A stretch of 32,823 bases of DNA, taken from assembly GCA_902761665.1 (NCBI GenBank), contig CACWLA010000022.1, positions 1 to 32,823 on the forward strand. The letters run 5' to 3'. Below are positions 22,331 to 30,499 of the stretch, in pieces (within the stretch, counting starts at the first letter, position 1; the number at the start of each line of letters is the position of its first letter). The translations under genes were made by a program, and so were the position numbers. The notes beneath the pieces are model-generated. The model was not told the origin of the DNA, did not search any database, and saw nothing but the letters and a program-made list of their open reading frames with translations. This DNA comes from an uncultured Lachnospiraceae bacterium (lineage in GTDB: Bacteria; Bacillota; Clostridia; Lachnospirales; Lachnospiraceae).

Positions 22331-23233
22331 TCAGTTCTTCGGCGCAGTTTTCTGGACGCCCCAGATCCCAATGAGGATCAGCAGGCACATCACAAGGCTC
22401 AGCCAGGAGAAGGGTTCATGCAGGAGTACGGCGCCGGCAAAGACCGAGACGGCCGTCGTCAGGTTGCTGAAGACGCTCTCCTCCGCCACAGTAAGATAAG
22501 TCAGCGCATAGCCCGAAAGGAAATAGCAGATGACCGAGGCAAACAGGACCAGGTAAAGCACTGCGGCGAGATATTCCGGAAGGGCAAGCGGTGCAAAATA
22601 AGCAGGAAGGCTCCAGCCGGTCTGCACGAAGGCCATCGGCGTAAAGACTGCCGCACCGAACGCCATCATGACATAGCTTCGCTCAAAGGGAGAAAAGCTG
22701 GCTGACTGCGAGCGGCTGATCAGCGAATAAGCTGCCGCGGATGCTACTGCGATGACAAGCGCGAGAAGGCCAATGATGTCCAGCGTACCGGTACTGCGGT
22801 TCAGCAGTCCGATCCCGATCACGCCGCCCACGGAGATCACGCTGAAGATCAGCTGTCCGGCCGTGGGTTTTTCCTTCAGGATCGGTCCGGCAGCCAGTGT
22901 CGCAGCAATGGGGATCGTCGCAATCATCACGCCGGAGAAGATCGTGCTGGAATGCAGGATCCCGTACTGCTCACCGATAAAATACACGACCGGTTCCATC
23001 AGCCCCAGAAGGAGCAGCATGCCCACGCGTTTGCCCTTCAGTTCAAGGCGGAAGCGGCCCGTCAGCAGGACCAGGTTCATGGCCAAAAAGGCCAGCAGAA
23101 AACGATGGCTGAGCAGCTGGAAGACCGGTACGCGGTCCAGGGCCGTACGGGAAGCCATGAAGCTGAAGCCCCAGAAAACGTGGCCGACGATCGTTGCCAG
23201 AAGCGCTTTTATTTTTTGTCTGTCCCTATTCAT
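22331..23233 (-). CDS. EamA/DMT-family permease
   Basis: A 300-residue drug/metabolite transporter with ten hydrophobic segments and the two repeated EamA halves. Signs are the GHVFWGFSFMASR N-terminal segment, GEQYGILHSS in the first half, and AEESVFSNLTTAVSVFAGAVLLHEPFSW in the second. Such proteins usually export amino acids or other small metabolites; the substrate is unknown. The start at 23233 has no good ribosome binding site, so an alternative start cannot be excluded. It may be downstream of the Rrf2 gene in the same transcript, with a gap of 40 bp and no terminator seen. Its 3' end abuts repeat copy A. Confidence 0.9.
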   Translation of the reverse strand: MNRDRQKIKALLATIVGHVFWGFSFMASRTALDRVPVFQLLSHRFLLAFLAMNLVLLTGRFRLELKGKRVGMLLLLGLMEPVVYFIGEQYGILHSSTIFSGVMIATIPIAATLAAGPILKEKPTAGQLIFSVISVGGVIGIGLLNRSTGTLDIIGLLALVIAVASAAAYSLISRSQSASFSPFERSYVMMAFGAAVFTPMAFVQTGWSLPAYFAPLALPEYLAAVLYLVLFASVICYFLSGYALTYLTVAEESVFSNLTTAVSVFAGAVLLHEPFSWLSLVMCLLILIGIWGVQKTAPKN

Positions 23234-23273
23234 GTCCGAAACGGCTTAAGCTGCAGCCGCTGCAATAAAAATA

Positions 23274-23675
23274 TCAGTTCCTGAGCAGGTCGCTCAGACG
23301 TTTGCCGTAGAAGAAATCGTGTGTCAGCTTATCGTACTCCTCCCACAGCGGGAGCGTTTCGCAGCTGACGGCGCGCGGGCAGCTGACCGCTCCTTCGGCA
23401 AGGCAGGCGACAGGAGCAAGCGGCCCTTCCGTCCGTTCGATGATCTCACCGAGCGGATACTCTTCCGGCCTCCGGCAGAGCTTATAGCCGCCGCCCTTGC
23501 CGCTTGCGCCGGCGACTAGGCCGCCTGCGACCATGTCTTTCACGATGATCTCCAGATATTTCTTCGAGATCCCCTGTCTTTCGGCGATATCCTTAAGCGG
23601 AATATATTTTCCGCTGTCATTTTCCGCCAGATCGAGCATCACGCGGATCGCGTATCTTCCCTTGGTCGAGATCAT
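23274..23675 (-). CDS. Rrf2-family regulator, IscR-like
   Basis: A 133-residue winged-helix regulator. The N-terminus MISTKGRYAIRVMLDLAE and the recognition region ISKKYLEIIVKDMVAGGLV are typical of Rrf2. C91, C99 and C105 lie where IscR binds a [2Fe-2S] cluster, although their spacing (7 and 5) differs from classical IscR. Together with the divergent nifS-nifU, this suggests control of Fe-S cluster assembly by cluster or cysteine status. GGAGG precedes the start at 23675; longer readings upstream have no ribosome binding site. An operator overlaps its own promoter, so autoregulation is likely. A CymR-type cysteine regulator is an alternative. Confidence 0.92.
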   Translation of the reverse strand: MISTKGRYAIRVMLDLAENDSGKYIPLKDIAERQGISKKYLEIIVKDMVAGGLVAGASGKGGGYKLCRRPEEYPLGEIIERTEGPLAPVACLAEGAVSCPRAVSCETLPLWEEYDKLTHDFFYGKRLSDLLRN

Positions 23676-23700
23676 GAAAACACCTCCTTCCGTCATTGTC

Positions 23701-23724
23701 CCTATTGTACAGTAGGTGAATAGG
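23701..23724 (-). promoter_or_regulatory. Likely Rrf2 operator at its own promoter
   Basis: The site CCTATTG-N-AGTAGGT-N-AATAGG (24 bp) has CCTATT/AATAGG half-sites. It covers the -10 and most of the spacer of the Rrf2 promoter and nearly repeats, in the same orientation, the site at 23772-23796. Confidence 0.7.
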
Positions 23725-23732
23725 CAAATCAA
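23704..23732 (-). promoter_or_regulatory. Promoter of the Rrf2 gene
   Basis: On the minus strand TTGATT (23727-23732) and TACAAT (23704-23709) are 17 bp apart, about 29 bp before the start codon. The hexamers match five of six consensus bases each. Confidence 0.8.
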
Positions 23733-23771
23733 GAGGGTTTTCGCGAAAACAGGACTTTTGACAGTCATTTA

Positions 23772-23796
23772 CCTATTGACTTAGTAGGTTAATAGG
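23772..23796 (+). promoter_or_regulatory. Likely Rrf2 operator at the nifS promoter
   Basis: CCTATTG, AGTAGGT and AATAGG appear in the same order as in the operator at 23701-23724, here over 25 bp. The site spans the -35 and almost all of the spacer of the nifS promoter, a position that should block RNA polymerase when occupied. Confidence 0.7.
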
Positions 23797-23804
23797 TGTA
23801 TGAT
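23776..23804 (+). promoter_or_regulatory. Promoter of nifS-nifU
   Basis: TTGACT (23776-23781) and TATGAT (23799-23804) are 17 bp apart; five of six bases match the consensus in each hexamer. The nifS start lies 33 bp downstream. Confidence 0.85.
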
Positions 23805-23836
23805 CATCCTGCACACCGCAGAAAGGAGCACAGCAC

Positions 23837-25018
23837 ATGATCTATGCCGACAATGCCGCGACCACGAAGATGAGTGAAGCGGCTGTCCGTACCCTGATAG
23901 AAACACAGGCCGTCGGCTGGGGCAATCCCTCCAGCCTGTATGCGCACGGCCAGAAAGCGAAAGAGATCCTCGAGAAAGCGCGGGAGGACGTCGCCGCCGT
24001 GATCGGCGCCGAGCCGCGCGAGATCTATTTTACCTCCGGCGGAAGCGAGGCTGACAACCAGGCCCTCCGTTCCGCCGCCGCCATCGGAAAGCGTAAGGGA
24101 AAGATGCACATCATTTCCACTGCTTTCGAGCACCATGCCATCCTCCACACGCTGAAAGCGCTGGAGAAGGAAGGTTTTGAGGTCACCCTGCTGGATGTCC
24201 ACGAGAACGGCATCGTCGTTCCGGCTGAAGTCGAGGCGGCCATCCGTGAGGATACCTGCCTGGTCTCGGTCATGTACGCGAACAACGAGATCGGGACCGT
24301 TCAGCCCATCCGCGAGATCGCTGCGGTCTGCCGCGCGAAGGGCGTCCTTTTCCACACCGACGCCGTGCAGGCCATGGGGCATCTGCCTGTCAGCACCGAA
24401 GACGGCTTTGACATGCTCTCTGCCTCCGCGCACAAGTTCCACGGGCCGAAGGGAGCCGGATTCCTTTACGTCAAGAAGGGGATCCCGCTCACGAATCTGA
24501 TCGAGGGCGGCGCCCAGGAACGCGGCAAGCGCGCCGGGACCGAGGACGTCCCCGGCATCGCAGCGATGGTGACGGCCCTGAAAGAGACCGTTTCGCACAT
24601 GGAAGAAAACGCCGCGCATCTGACGAAGCTCCGGGACCGCCTGATCGCAGGCCTTAGAGAGATCCCTCACGGCGCCCTGAACGGCGACGCTGAAAAGCGC
24701 CTGCCCGGGAACGTCAACTTCTGCTTTGAAGGCATCGAAGGCGAATCGCTCCTCCTGCTGCTGGACGACAAGGGCATCTGCGCTTCTTCCGGGAGCGCCT
24801 GTACGTCGGGGTCGCTCGACCCCAGCCACGTTCTGCTGGCCATCGGCCGCGTGCACGACGTCGCACACGGATCCCTCCGCCTTTCGCTCGGCGAGGATGC
24901 CGACGAAGCCCAGGTGGACGAGATCATCCGCTCGGTCCGCGAGGTCGTCGAATACCTGCGGGGCTTCTCTCCCGTCTGGAGAGACCTCATGGCAGGCAAG
25001 AAAGAATTCATTCTGTGA
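23837..25018 (+). CDS. nifS: Cysteine desulfurase (NifS/IscS type)
   Basis: A 393-residue PLP enzyme that takes sulfur from cysteine, giving alanine and a persulfide for Fe-S cluster assembly. Marks are YADNAATTKMS at the N-terminus, FTSGGSEADN, HTDAVQA, the PLP lysine K200 in SAHKFHGPKG, and the persulfide cysteine C322 in SGSACTSGSLDPSHV. AAAGGAG sets the start. The nifU-like scaffold gene begins 11 bp after the stop. The long hydrophobic loop near the active-site cysteine matches NifS/IscS rather than SufS. It is divergent from its predicted Rrf2 regulator. Confidence 0.97.
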   Translation: MIYADNAATTKMSEAAVRTLIETQAVGWGNPSSLYAHGQKAKEILEKAREDVAAVIGAEPREIYFTSGGSEADNQALRSAAAIGKRKGKMHIISTAFEHHAILHTLKALEKEGFEVTLLDVHENGIVVPAEVEAAIREDTCLVSVMYANNEIGTVQPIREIAAVCRAKGVLFHTDAVQAMGHLPVSTEDGFDMLSASAHKFHGPKGAGFLYVKKGIPLTNLIEGGAQERGKRAGTEDVPGIAAMVTALKETVSHMEENAAHLTKLRDRLIAGLREIPHGALNGDAEKRLPGNVNFCFEGIEGESLLLLLDDKGICASSGSACTSGSLDPSHVLLAIGRVHDVAHGSLRLSLGEDADEAQVDEIIRSVREVVEYLRGFSPVWRDLMAGKKEFIL

Positions 25019-25029
25019 GGAGGTGCCGC

Positions 25030-25416
25030 ATGGCTTTATACAGTGAGAAAGTAATGGATCATTTCCGCAATCCGCGGAACGTCGGCGTGATCGAGGATGC
25101 AAACGGCATCGGCGAAGTCGGCAATGCGAAGTGCGGGGACATCATGAAAATGTACCTGAAAATCGAAGACGGGATCGTCGAGGACGTCAAGTTCGAGACC
25201 TTCGGCTGCGGCAGCGCCATCGCCTCCAGTTCCATGGCGACGGAGCTGATCAAGGGAAAGCCTCTCTCCGAAGTCCGGATGCTGACCAACAAGGCGGTCG
25301 CGGAGGCGCTGGACGGCCTTCCCGACTACAAGATGCACTGCAGCGTGCTTGCCGAGGAAGCGATCAAATCAGCCCTGGAGGATTACGAAAAAAGAACAGG
25401 GATCAAGGTCGAGTGA
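25030..25416 (+). CDS. nifU: Fe-S cluster assembly scaffold (IscU/NifU N-terminal type)
   Basis: A 128-residue scaffold on which the sulfur from NifS and iron are joined. The three cluster cysteines are C35 (in AKCGD, with the labile-cluster Asp37), C60 (in FGCGSA) and C104 (in MHCSV, next to His103). The C-terminal NifU domain is absent, as in stand-alone scaffolds. The start at 25030 follows GGAGG; the longer frame upstream adds only a few residues without support. It is cotranscribed with nifS and ends at repeat copy B. Confidence 0.95.
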   Translation: MALYSEKVMDHFRNPRNVGVIEDANGIGEVGNAKCGDIMKMYLKIEDGIVEDVKFETFGCGSAIASSSMATELIKGKPLSEVRMLTNKAVAEALDGLPDYKMHCSVLAEEAIKSALEDYEKRTGIKVE

Positions 25417-25421
25417 CAAAA

Positions 25422-25485
25422 AAAGCCGCGGTCAGCTGCCGCGGCTTTTACTTTTCGTTCATACATGTTTACTTATCGTTAAAGC
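25422..25485. repeat. Intergenic repeat copy B: terminator hairpin plus two TTTACTT boxes
   Basis: Begins AAAGCCGCGG, then a variant loop (TCAGCTG) and CCGCGGCTTT. This is followed by two boxes, TTTACTTTTCGTT and TTTACTTATCGTT, about 21 bp apart, ending in AAAGC. It matches copy A at 22256-22317 in order and spacing. It lies between the convergent nifU and MFS genes and probably also ends the nifU transcript. Confidence 0.75.
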
Positions 25486-25492
25486 AGTCCGT

Positions 25493-26809
25493 TCAGGCGG
25501 GCTGTTTTCTTTTGCGGAAATACAGGGTGAGCAGGGCGATGAGGAGCGCGCAGACCGCGGCTGCCGCGAAGAAGACCTTCGCGTTCGGCAGGAAGGAGGT
25601 CGTGCCGTCGTCGTTCACAATGGTCGCAGCCCCCTTAAGGACCGCCGCCCCGATGCCGGGTCCGATGATGCCCGGGATCAGCACCTGTGCAATGATGCGG
25701 AGTCCCTGGAAGCGCCCCGCCATGCGTTCGGGCGTCCGGTTCCGGATCTCCGCGCCGAAGACCGCCATCCCGGAAAGATAGCCGCTCATCATGAGGAGCG
25801 AACCGATAAAGACCGGGATCTTCATGAGGAGGCCTTCCGCGGGAATGACTGCAGGTACGAGCCACAGCAGCAAAAGGCCGCCGAGAAGCAGGAGCAGCGG
25901 CAGAAAGACGGAACGCTCATACCCCTTCTTATCCAAAACCCTTCCGTAAAGCGCCGTCACGGCCGCTGCCAGGATGATCGCCGGCGCCATGATCAGCACG
26001 TAGTCGGCCATGCCCAGGCTCTTCTCATAATAAATGATCAGGTAGGGCATGAAGATCTGGATCGCGATGTTGAAGACGACGAAGCAGCCGAGCGCGGCAT
26101 AGAGCGCCCGGTTCTTTTTGAAGACCGCAGGCCGCAGGCCGTAGGCGATCGTGGTGAAGTATCCGAGTTCGTCCGGCGGGGCTGCCGGCTGTTCCTGCAC
26201 GAGGAAGAAGCCGAGGATGCCGATGAGGAGGACGGCGGCGCCGATCACCGTATAGATCGTCGTCCAGCTTTCCGCCTTCGAAAGGTCAAAGCCCATGAAG
26301 CCCCCGAAGACCGCGAGGATCGCGATGAGCGGCATCATGGCATTCACGCCCTCCGCCGCGCCGCGGTTCTTTTCGGTCGTCGAATCCGTCAGCCAGGCGT
26401 TGAAGGCCGCATCGTTCGCCGTCGAGCCGAAGAAGGTCATCACGCAGTCCAGGATGATGGTCAGGGAGATGCCCACGGAAGCCGCGCTTACGGCCGCGCC
26501 GAAGAGGCGCCCGATCACGTCCGTCCGAATGAAAGCGAAGGCAAGGATGGAGATTCCCCAGGCAATATAGCCCGCGCACATGAAAATTTTCCTCTTCCCG
26601 AGGCGGTCAGACAGGGCTCCGATCAGAATCGTGGTCAAAGTTGCCGCAATGGCGCTGGCCTGCACCATCAGGGCGATATCCGCAGCCGAAGCATTGAACA
26701 TCTTGTAAATGAAGACATTGAAATACATGTTCTCCACGACCCAGGCGATCTGCCCGGTCAGAGAAAAGATGATGAGTGCCGCCCAGAAGCGGCGGTTCGT
26801 GTTCTTCAT
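25493..26809 (-). CDS. Major facilitator superfamily permease
   Basis: A 438-residue membrane protein with about twelve hydrophobic segments. The loop after helix 2 reads GALSDRLGKRKIFM, the usual MFS signature GxLSDRxGR(R/K). The N-terminal helix NRRFWAALIIFSLTGQIAWVVEN suggests the group often labelled SLC45-like or sugar/H+ symporters, but the substrate is not known. The start at 26809 follows AAAGGAG by eight bases; the longer frame (start 26845) lacks a good site. Its promoter lies back-to-back with that of the DUF362 gene. Confidence 0.9.
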   Translation of the reverse strand: MKNTNRRFWAALIIFSLTGQIAWVVENMYFNVFIYKMFNASAADIALMVQASAIAATLTTILIGALSDRLGKRKIFMCAGYIAWGISILAFAFIRTDVIGRLFGAAVSAASVGISLTIILDCVMTFFGSTANDAAFNAWLTDSTTEKNRGAAEGVNAMMPLIAILAVFGGFMGFDLSKAESWTTIYTVIGAAVLLIGILGFFLVQEQPAAPPDELGYFTTIAYGLRPAVFKKNRALYAALGCFVVFNIAIQIFMPYLIIYYEKSLGMADYVLIMAPAIILAAAVTALYGRVLDKKGYERSVFLPLLLLLGGLLLLWLVPAVIPAEGLLMKIPVFIGSLLMMSGYLSGMAVFGAEIRNRTPERMAGRFQGLRIIAQVLIPGIIGPGIGAAVLKGAATIVNDDGTTSFLPNAKVFFAAAAVCALLIALLTLYFRKRKQPA

Positions 26810-26856
26810 CCGGCATCTCCTTTCCGTTGTTTCCATTTCCCGCAAGATCCGTCTTC

Positions 26857-26884
26857 ATTATATCCTTTTCCGGGGCATTGGCAA
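26857..26884 (-). promoter_or_regulatory. Promoter of the MFS gene
   Basis: On the minus strand TTGCCA (26879-26884) and a perfect TATAAT (26857-26862) are 16 bp apart. Its -35 is only three bases from the -35 of the divergent DUF362 promoter. Confidence 0.75.
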
Positions 26885-26887
26885 GTG

Positions 26888-26916
26888 TTGTCAAGTCTTT
26901 CCCTTTTTGTTATACT
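26888..26916 (+). promoter_or_regulatory. Promoter of the DUF362 gene
   Basis: TTGTCA (26888-26893) and TATACT (26911-26916) are 17 bp apart, about 55 bp before the start codon at 26972. Confidence 0.78.
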
Positions 26917-26971
26917 CTTCCTGTTATCGCCGGCATTTTCCGTGACGCGCCGGCGGCCCTGAGGAAATGAA

Positions 26972-28150
26972 ATGAATACGAGATCCAAAGTCATCATCGT
27001 CCCCTGCAGCACTTATGATAAAGAGACCGTTTACCGGGCTGTAAAAGCCGGCGTTCTTGCGCTCGGCGGGATCGGCAGCTTCATCCGCCATGAGGAGCGG
27101 ATCCTCGTGAAGCCGAACTACCTTTCCGCCGCCGACCCGGATAAGGCCGTGACCACGCATCCCGCGGTCATCGAAGCGGTCCTGCGCCTTCTCAGTGAAT
27201 ACGGCTGCGCGGACCTTTCCTGCGGCGACTCGCCCGGCCACGGAAAGGGTGAAGCCGTCGCGGCGCGCCTCGGCCTTGCGGAGACCTTCCGTGCGCTCGG
27301 CGTCCGCGAAGCGGAAATGAACGAGGAAGTCCTGACCGCATATCCCGAAGGAAAGACCGCGAAGAGTTTTTACTTCGCGAAGGAAGTCACCCGTGCCGAT
27401 GCCATCGTCAACGTCTGCAAGATGAAGACCCACGCGCTCGAGCGCATCACCGGCGCCGTCAAGAACGTCTACGGCTTCATCTGCGGCATGCGCAAGGCCG
27501 CCGGGCACGTCACCTATCCGAATCCGAACGTTTTTGCCCGCATGCTGGCAGACATCCATCAAAAGACCGACATCCGCCTGCACGTGATGGACGGGATCGT
27601 CGCGATGGAGGGGAACGGTCCCGGTTCCGGCGACCCCGTGCCCATGAACGTTCTTCTCTTCTCTGCCGATCCGGTCGCCCTCGATGCGACCTTCTGCCGC
27701 CTCGTGGACCTGGATCCCCGCCTGGTCCCGACCTGCGAACAGGGGCAGCTCCTGGGGATCGGCCGCCATGAAGAGGCGGATATCGAACTGCTGCTCGCGG
27801 AGCCCGGCGAAGGCAGCGCGGAACCCTCCGTGACACCCGTCACCGCAGCGGAGCTCGTCTCCCGCTTCGGTGATCCCGCCTTCAATGTCGACCGCCGCCC
27901 GGGCATGAACGGCGGCAAGTGGGGACGGCGCATCGGCATCCTGAACCACGTCACGAAGCGGCCTTACATCGATAAGAAAGCCTGCGTAAAATGCGGCGTC
28001 TGCGTCTCGCACTGCCCCGTTCCCGGCAAGGCCGTGGACTTTAAGAAAGGAAAGGATCAGCCGCCCGTTTACGACTACAGCCGCTGCATCAGGTGCTTTT
28101 GCTGCCAGGAAATGTGCCCGAAGCACGCGATACACGTGAAAGGGATCTGA
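26972..28150 (+). CDS. DUF362 protein with C-terminal two-cluster ferredoxin domain
   Basis: A 392-residue protein. The N-terminal part (about 1-300) is a DUF362 domain: ILVKPNYLS, the region VNVCKMKTHALERITGAVKNVYGF, and the run FSADPVALDATFC. The C-terminus holds two 4Fe-4S motifs, CVKCGVCVSHCPVPGK and CIRCFCCQEMCPKHAI. This combination is common in anaerobes and is thought to act in redox or cluster-linked chemistry, but the reaction is unknown. The start follows GAGGAA. It has its own promoter, divergent from the MFS gene. Confidence 0.92.
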   Translation: MNTRSKVIIVPCSTYDKETVYRAVKAGVLALGGIGSFIRHEERILVKPNYLSAADPDKAVTTHPAVIEAVLRLLSEYGCADLSCGDSPGHGKGEAVAARLGLAETFRALGVREAEMNEEVLTAYPEGKTAKSFYFAKEVTRADAIVNVCKMKTHALERITGAVKNVYGFICGMRKAAGHVTYPNPNVFARMLADIHQKTDIRLHVMDGIVAMEGNGPGSGDPVPMNVLLFSADPVALDATFCRLVDLDPRLVPTCEQGQLLGIGRHEEADIELLLAEPGEGSAEPSVTPVTAAELVSRFGDPAFNVDRRPGMNGGKWGRRIGILNHVTKRPYIDKKACVKCGVCVSHCPVPGKAVDFKKGKDQPPVYDYSRCIRCFCCQEMCPKHAIHVKGI

Positions 28151-28259
28151 TGCGGCGCAGTGCGGGCAAAGCTTTCGAAGAGCATATGAACGAATGTGAA
28201 TCGCTCTGAGAAAGGTTTCACCCGGATGCGGAGCCGTCCCCGAGGAAAGGAAACCTATC

Positions 28260-28745
28260 ATGATCATACGCCGCGCCTGCGAGGGCGACACCGAATCCAT
28301 TCTGAATCTTCTCTCACAGGTCCTGGAAGTCCACGCCTGGATCCGCCCGGACATCTTCATTTCCGGGACGACCAAATATTCCGCGGAGGACCTCGCCCGC
28401 ATGTACCGGGACGACGAGCGCCCGATCTACGTTGCGGAGGAGGACGGCGCCGTGCGCGGCTATGCCTTCTGCCAAATCAAACGCCCGGTGCAGACACCGC
28501 CCATGATGGTCCCGCAGACCGTTCTCTACATTGACGACATCTGTGTGGATGCCTGGGCACGCAGGAAGCACGTCGGCCTCATCCTCTTTGACCATGTAAA
28601 GAAAGAAGCCCGGCGCCTCGGCTGCAGCAGCATCACCCTGAACGTCTGGGAAGGCAACGATGCCGCGCTCAAGTTTTACCGGAGCATGGGCATGAAGACC
28701 CGCTCCCGGACAATGGAATACGACCTTAACCGGAAGGAGGACTGA
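28260..28745 (+). CDS. GNAT-family N-acetyltransferase
   Basis: A 161-residue acetyltransferase. The central strand YIDDICVDAWARRKHVGLILFDHV matches the acetyl-CoA-binding region; the Q/R-x-x-G-x-G/A motif appears in the divergent form RRKHVG. A C-terminal strand SSITLNVWEGNDAALKFYRSMGMK is typical of the family. The acceptor substrate is unknown. AAAGGA precedes the ATG. Between the DUF362 gene and this one, 28151-28259 holds no feature other than the ribosome binding site. Confidence 0.9.
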   Translation: MIIRRACEGDTESILNLLSQVLEVHAWIRPDIFISGTTKYSAEDLARMYRDDERPIYVAEEDGAVRGYAFCQIKRPVQTPPMMVPQTVLYIDDICVDAWARRKHVGLILFDHVKKEARRLGCSSITLNVWEGNDAALKFYRSMGMKTRSRTMEYDLNRKED

Positions 28746-28771
28746 CCGGCCCCGCCGATCGCCTGAAACAT

Positions 28772-30370
28772 ATGAAATACCGCATTCTTCAGAACAAATG
28801 GTTTCTCTACCTCACCGAATTCTTCGCCGGCGTTTCCGTCATGGCCGTCGAACTCGGAGCCAGCCGCCTGCTCGCGCCCTACTTCAGCTCGTCGCAGATC
28901 GTCTGGACCATCATCATCGGCGTCATCATGATCGCGATGGCGCTCGGCAACCTTTACGGCGGCCGCGCAGCTGATAAGGACCCGGATCCCGCAAGGCTCT
29001 ACCGCCGCATCCTGATCGCCGCGGTCTGGATCGCCGCGATCCCGGTGGCCGGCAAGTACGTGATCCTCGGCGTTTCTGCCCTGCTGGTCCTTGCCATCAA
29101 TACGAACTTCCTGATCTGGGCAGCCTTTGCGAGCTGCATGATCGTTTTCGTATTCCCGCTCTTTTTGCTCGGCACGGTGACGCCCTGCCTCGTCCGGGCG
29201 ACCATCGAAAGCCTCGATGAAGGCGGCCGCACCGTAGGCCGTCTCGGCGCCTGCAACACCATCGGCAGCATCATCGGCACCTTCCTGCCCACCTTCGTGA
29301 CCATCCCTTCCGTCGGGACCTCGGTCACCTTCCTCATCTTCGCCGGCATCCTGCTCGCCATCGCCCTCATCTTCTTCATCAGTGCGAAGTGGAAAAAACC
29401 GGGGCCTTACGTCGCGGCGGCGCTCTTCGTTCTCTGCGTGATCTTCGGGCGGAATAACTCCTTCGCCTTCTGGCAGAATGACCTGCTCTACGAGGGCGAA
29501 TCGGTCTACAACTACCTGCAGGTGAGCGAAGACTCCCAGAAGGTCATTCTTTCCACGAACGTCCTTTTCGGCGTGCAGTCCGTGGCCATGAAGGAAGGCG
29601 GTCTCACCGGCCTCTACTATGACTACGCGCTCGCGGCGCCGGTCATGGCCGGGAAGGAGGCGCCCTCGGTGCTGGTCCTCGGCAACGGGACCGGGACCTT
29701 CGCCTCCCAGTGCACGCGCTATTTTCCCGGTGCGCCGGTGGAAGGCGTGGAGATCGACGGCAAGATCACGAAGCTCGCCGAAGAATATTTCAGCCTCCCC
29801 GAAGAAGTGAAGGTCACGGAATACGACGGCCGCGCCTATATCCAGACCATTAAGGAAAAGTACGACGTGATCATGGTGGACGCCTATCAGGACATCACGA
29901 TCCCCTTTCAGATGTCCACGACCGAATTCTTCACGCTGGTGCGCGATCACCTGACTGAGAACGGTGTGATGGTCGTGAACCTTTCCATGCATTCCGACGG
30001 CGAGCTTTCCATCAACCACTATCTCTGCGACACCATTGCTTCGATCTTCCCCCATGTCGCGACCGCGGACGTTCCCTATACCACGAACCGTGAGCTTTTC
30101 GCTTCGATGAAGGAAATGCCGGCCGCCCTGCTGGAGCGGGGCAGCGGGAGCGTCGCCGACCGTGCCGACCTTGCGCAGATGATGCAGACCGTCTCCGCCG
30201 CCCTCACGCCGTATGAGGGAGAAGACCATATTCTGACCGACGACAAGGCCCCCGTGGAAGTCCTCGGCATGCGCATGATCGACCTGCTCATCAGCGACGA
30301 ACTCAGTTACTTCAAAGACATTTTCGAACGGGAAGGTCTCGCCGGCCTGCTGAAGAGCCTGGGGATCTGA
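28772..30370 (+). CDS. Spermidine-synthase-like protein with N-terminal membrane domain
   Basis: A 532-residue fusion. Residues about 10-220 carry around seven hydrophobic segments, with GVIMIAMALGNLYGGRAADK between them. The rest (about 235-530) is a class I methyltransferase fold of the spermidine synthase type: VLVLGNGTGTFA (near 300), a VEIDGKI acidic strand and VDAYQDITIPFQ in the position of the catalytic Asp. Proteins of this fused type are not proven to make polyamines. GGAGG is about 30 bases upstream and the near region (CCTGAAAC) is poor, so the start is uncertain. The gap to the GNAT gene is 26 bp; co-transcription is likely. Confidence 0.88.
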   Translation: MKYRILQNKWFLYLTEFFAGVSVMAVELGASRLLAPYFSSSQIVWTIIIGVIMIAMALGNLYGGRAADKDPDPARLYRRILIAAVWIAAIPVAGKYVILGVSALLVLAINTNFLIWAAFASCMIVFVFPLFLLGTVTPCLVRATIESLDEGGRTVGRLGACNTIGSIIGTFLPTFVTIPSVGTSVTFLIFAGILLAIALIFFISAKWKKPGPYVAAALFVLCVIFGRNNSFAFWQNDLLYEGESVYNYLQVSEDSQKVILSTNVLFGVQSVAMKEGGLTGLYYDYALAAPVMAGKEAPSVLVLGNGTGTFASQCTRYFPGAPVEGVEIDGKITKLAEEYFSLPEEVKVTEYDGRAYIQTIKEKYDVIMVDAYQDITIPFQMSTTEFFTLVRDHLTENGVMVVNLSMHSDGELSINHYLCDTIASIFPHVATADVPYTTNRELFASMKEMPAALLERGSGSVADRADLAQMMQTVSAALTPYEGEDHILTDDKAPVEVLGMRMIDLLISDELSYFKDIFEREGLAGLLKSLGI

Positions 30371-30499
30371 ACCATTTCTAAAACGCCCCCGCAAATGAGA
30401 TCAGCCGTCCGCCGGGCAGCTTCTTGACTGTCTGCCGACATATTTGATTGCAGTCTGCGCCGCAGCAGGCAGCTCAGTTCAGGCATTCGTGCGGACGCC
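30371..30499. other. Gene-free stretch before the ECF sigma gene
   Basis: Contains repeated GCAGTCTGC (30451-30459 and again near 30512-30520) and complementary CAGCAG/CTGCTG segments, giving several possible hairpins. I see no gene and recognise no riboswitch class. A convincing -35/-10 pair for the sigma gene was not found. Confidence 0.4.

Noticed and set aside
25349-26962. 537-codon plus-strand frame opposite the MFS gene
   Set aside because: Begins inside nifU in another frame and crosses the repeat; product lacks membrane or domain features.
28676-30394. 572-codon minus-strand frame opposite the spermidine-synthase-like gene
   Set aside because: Antisense shadow with repetitive charged residues; no ribosome binding site or motif.
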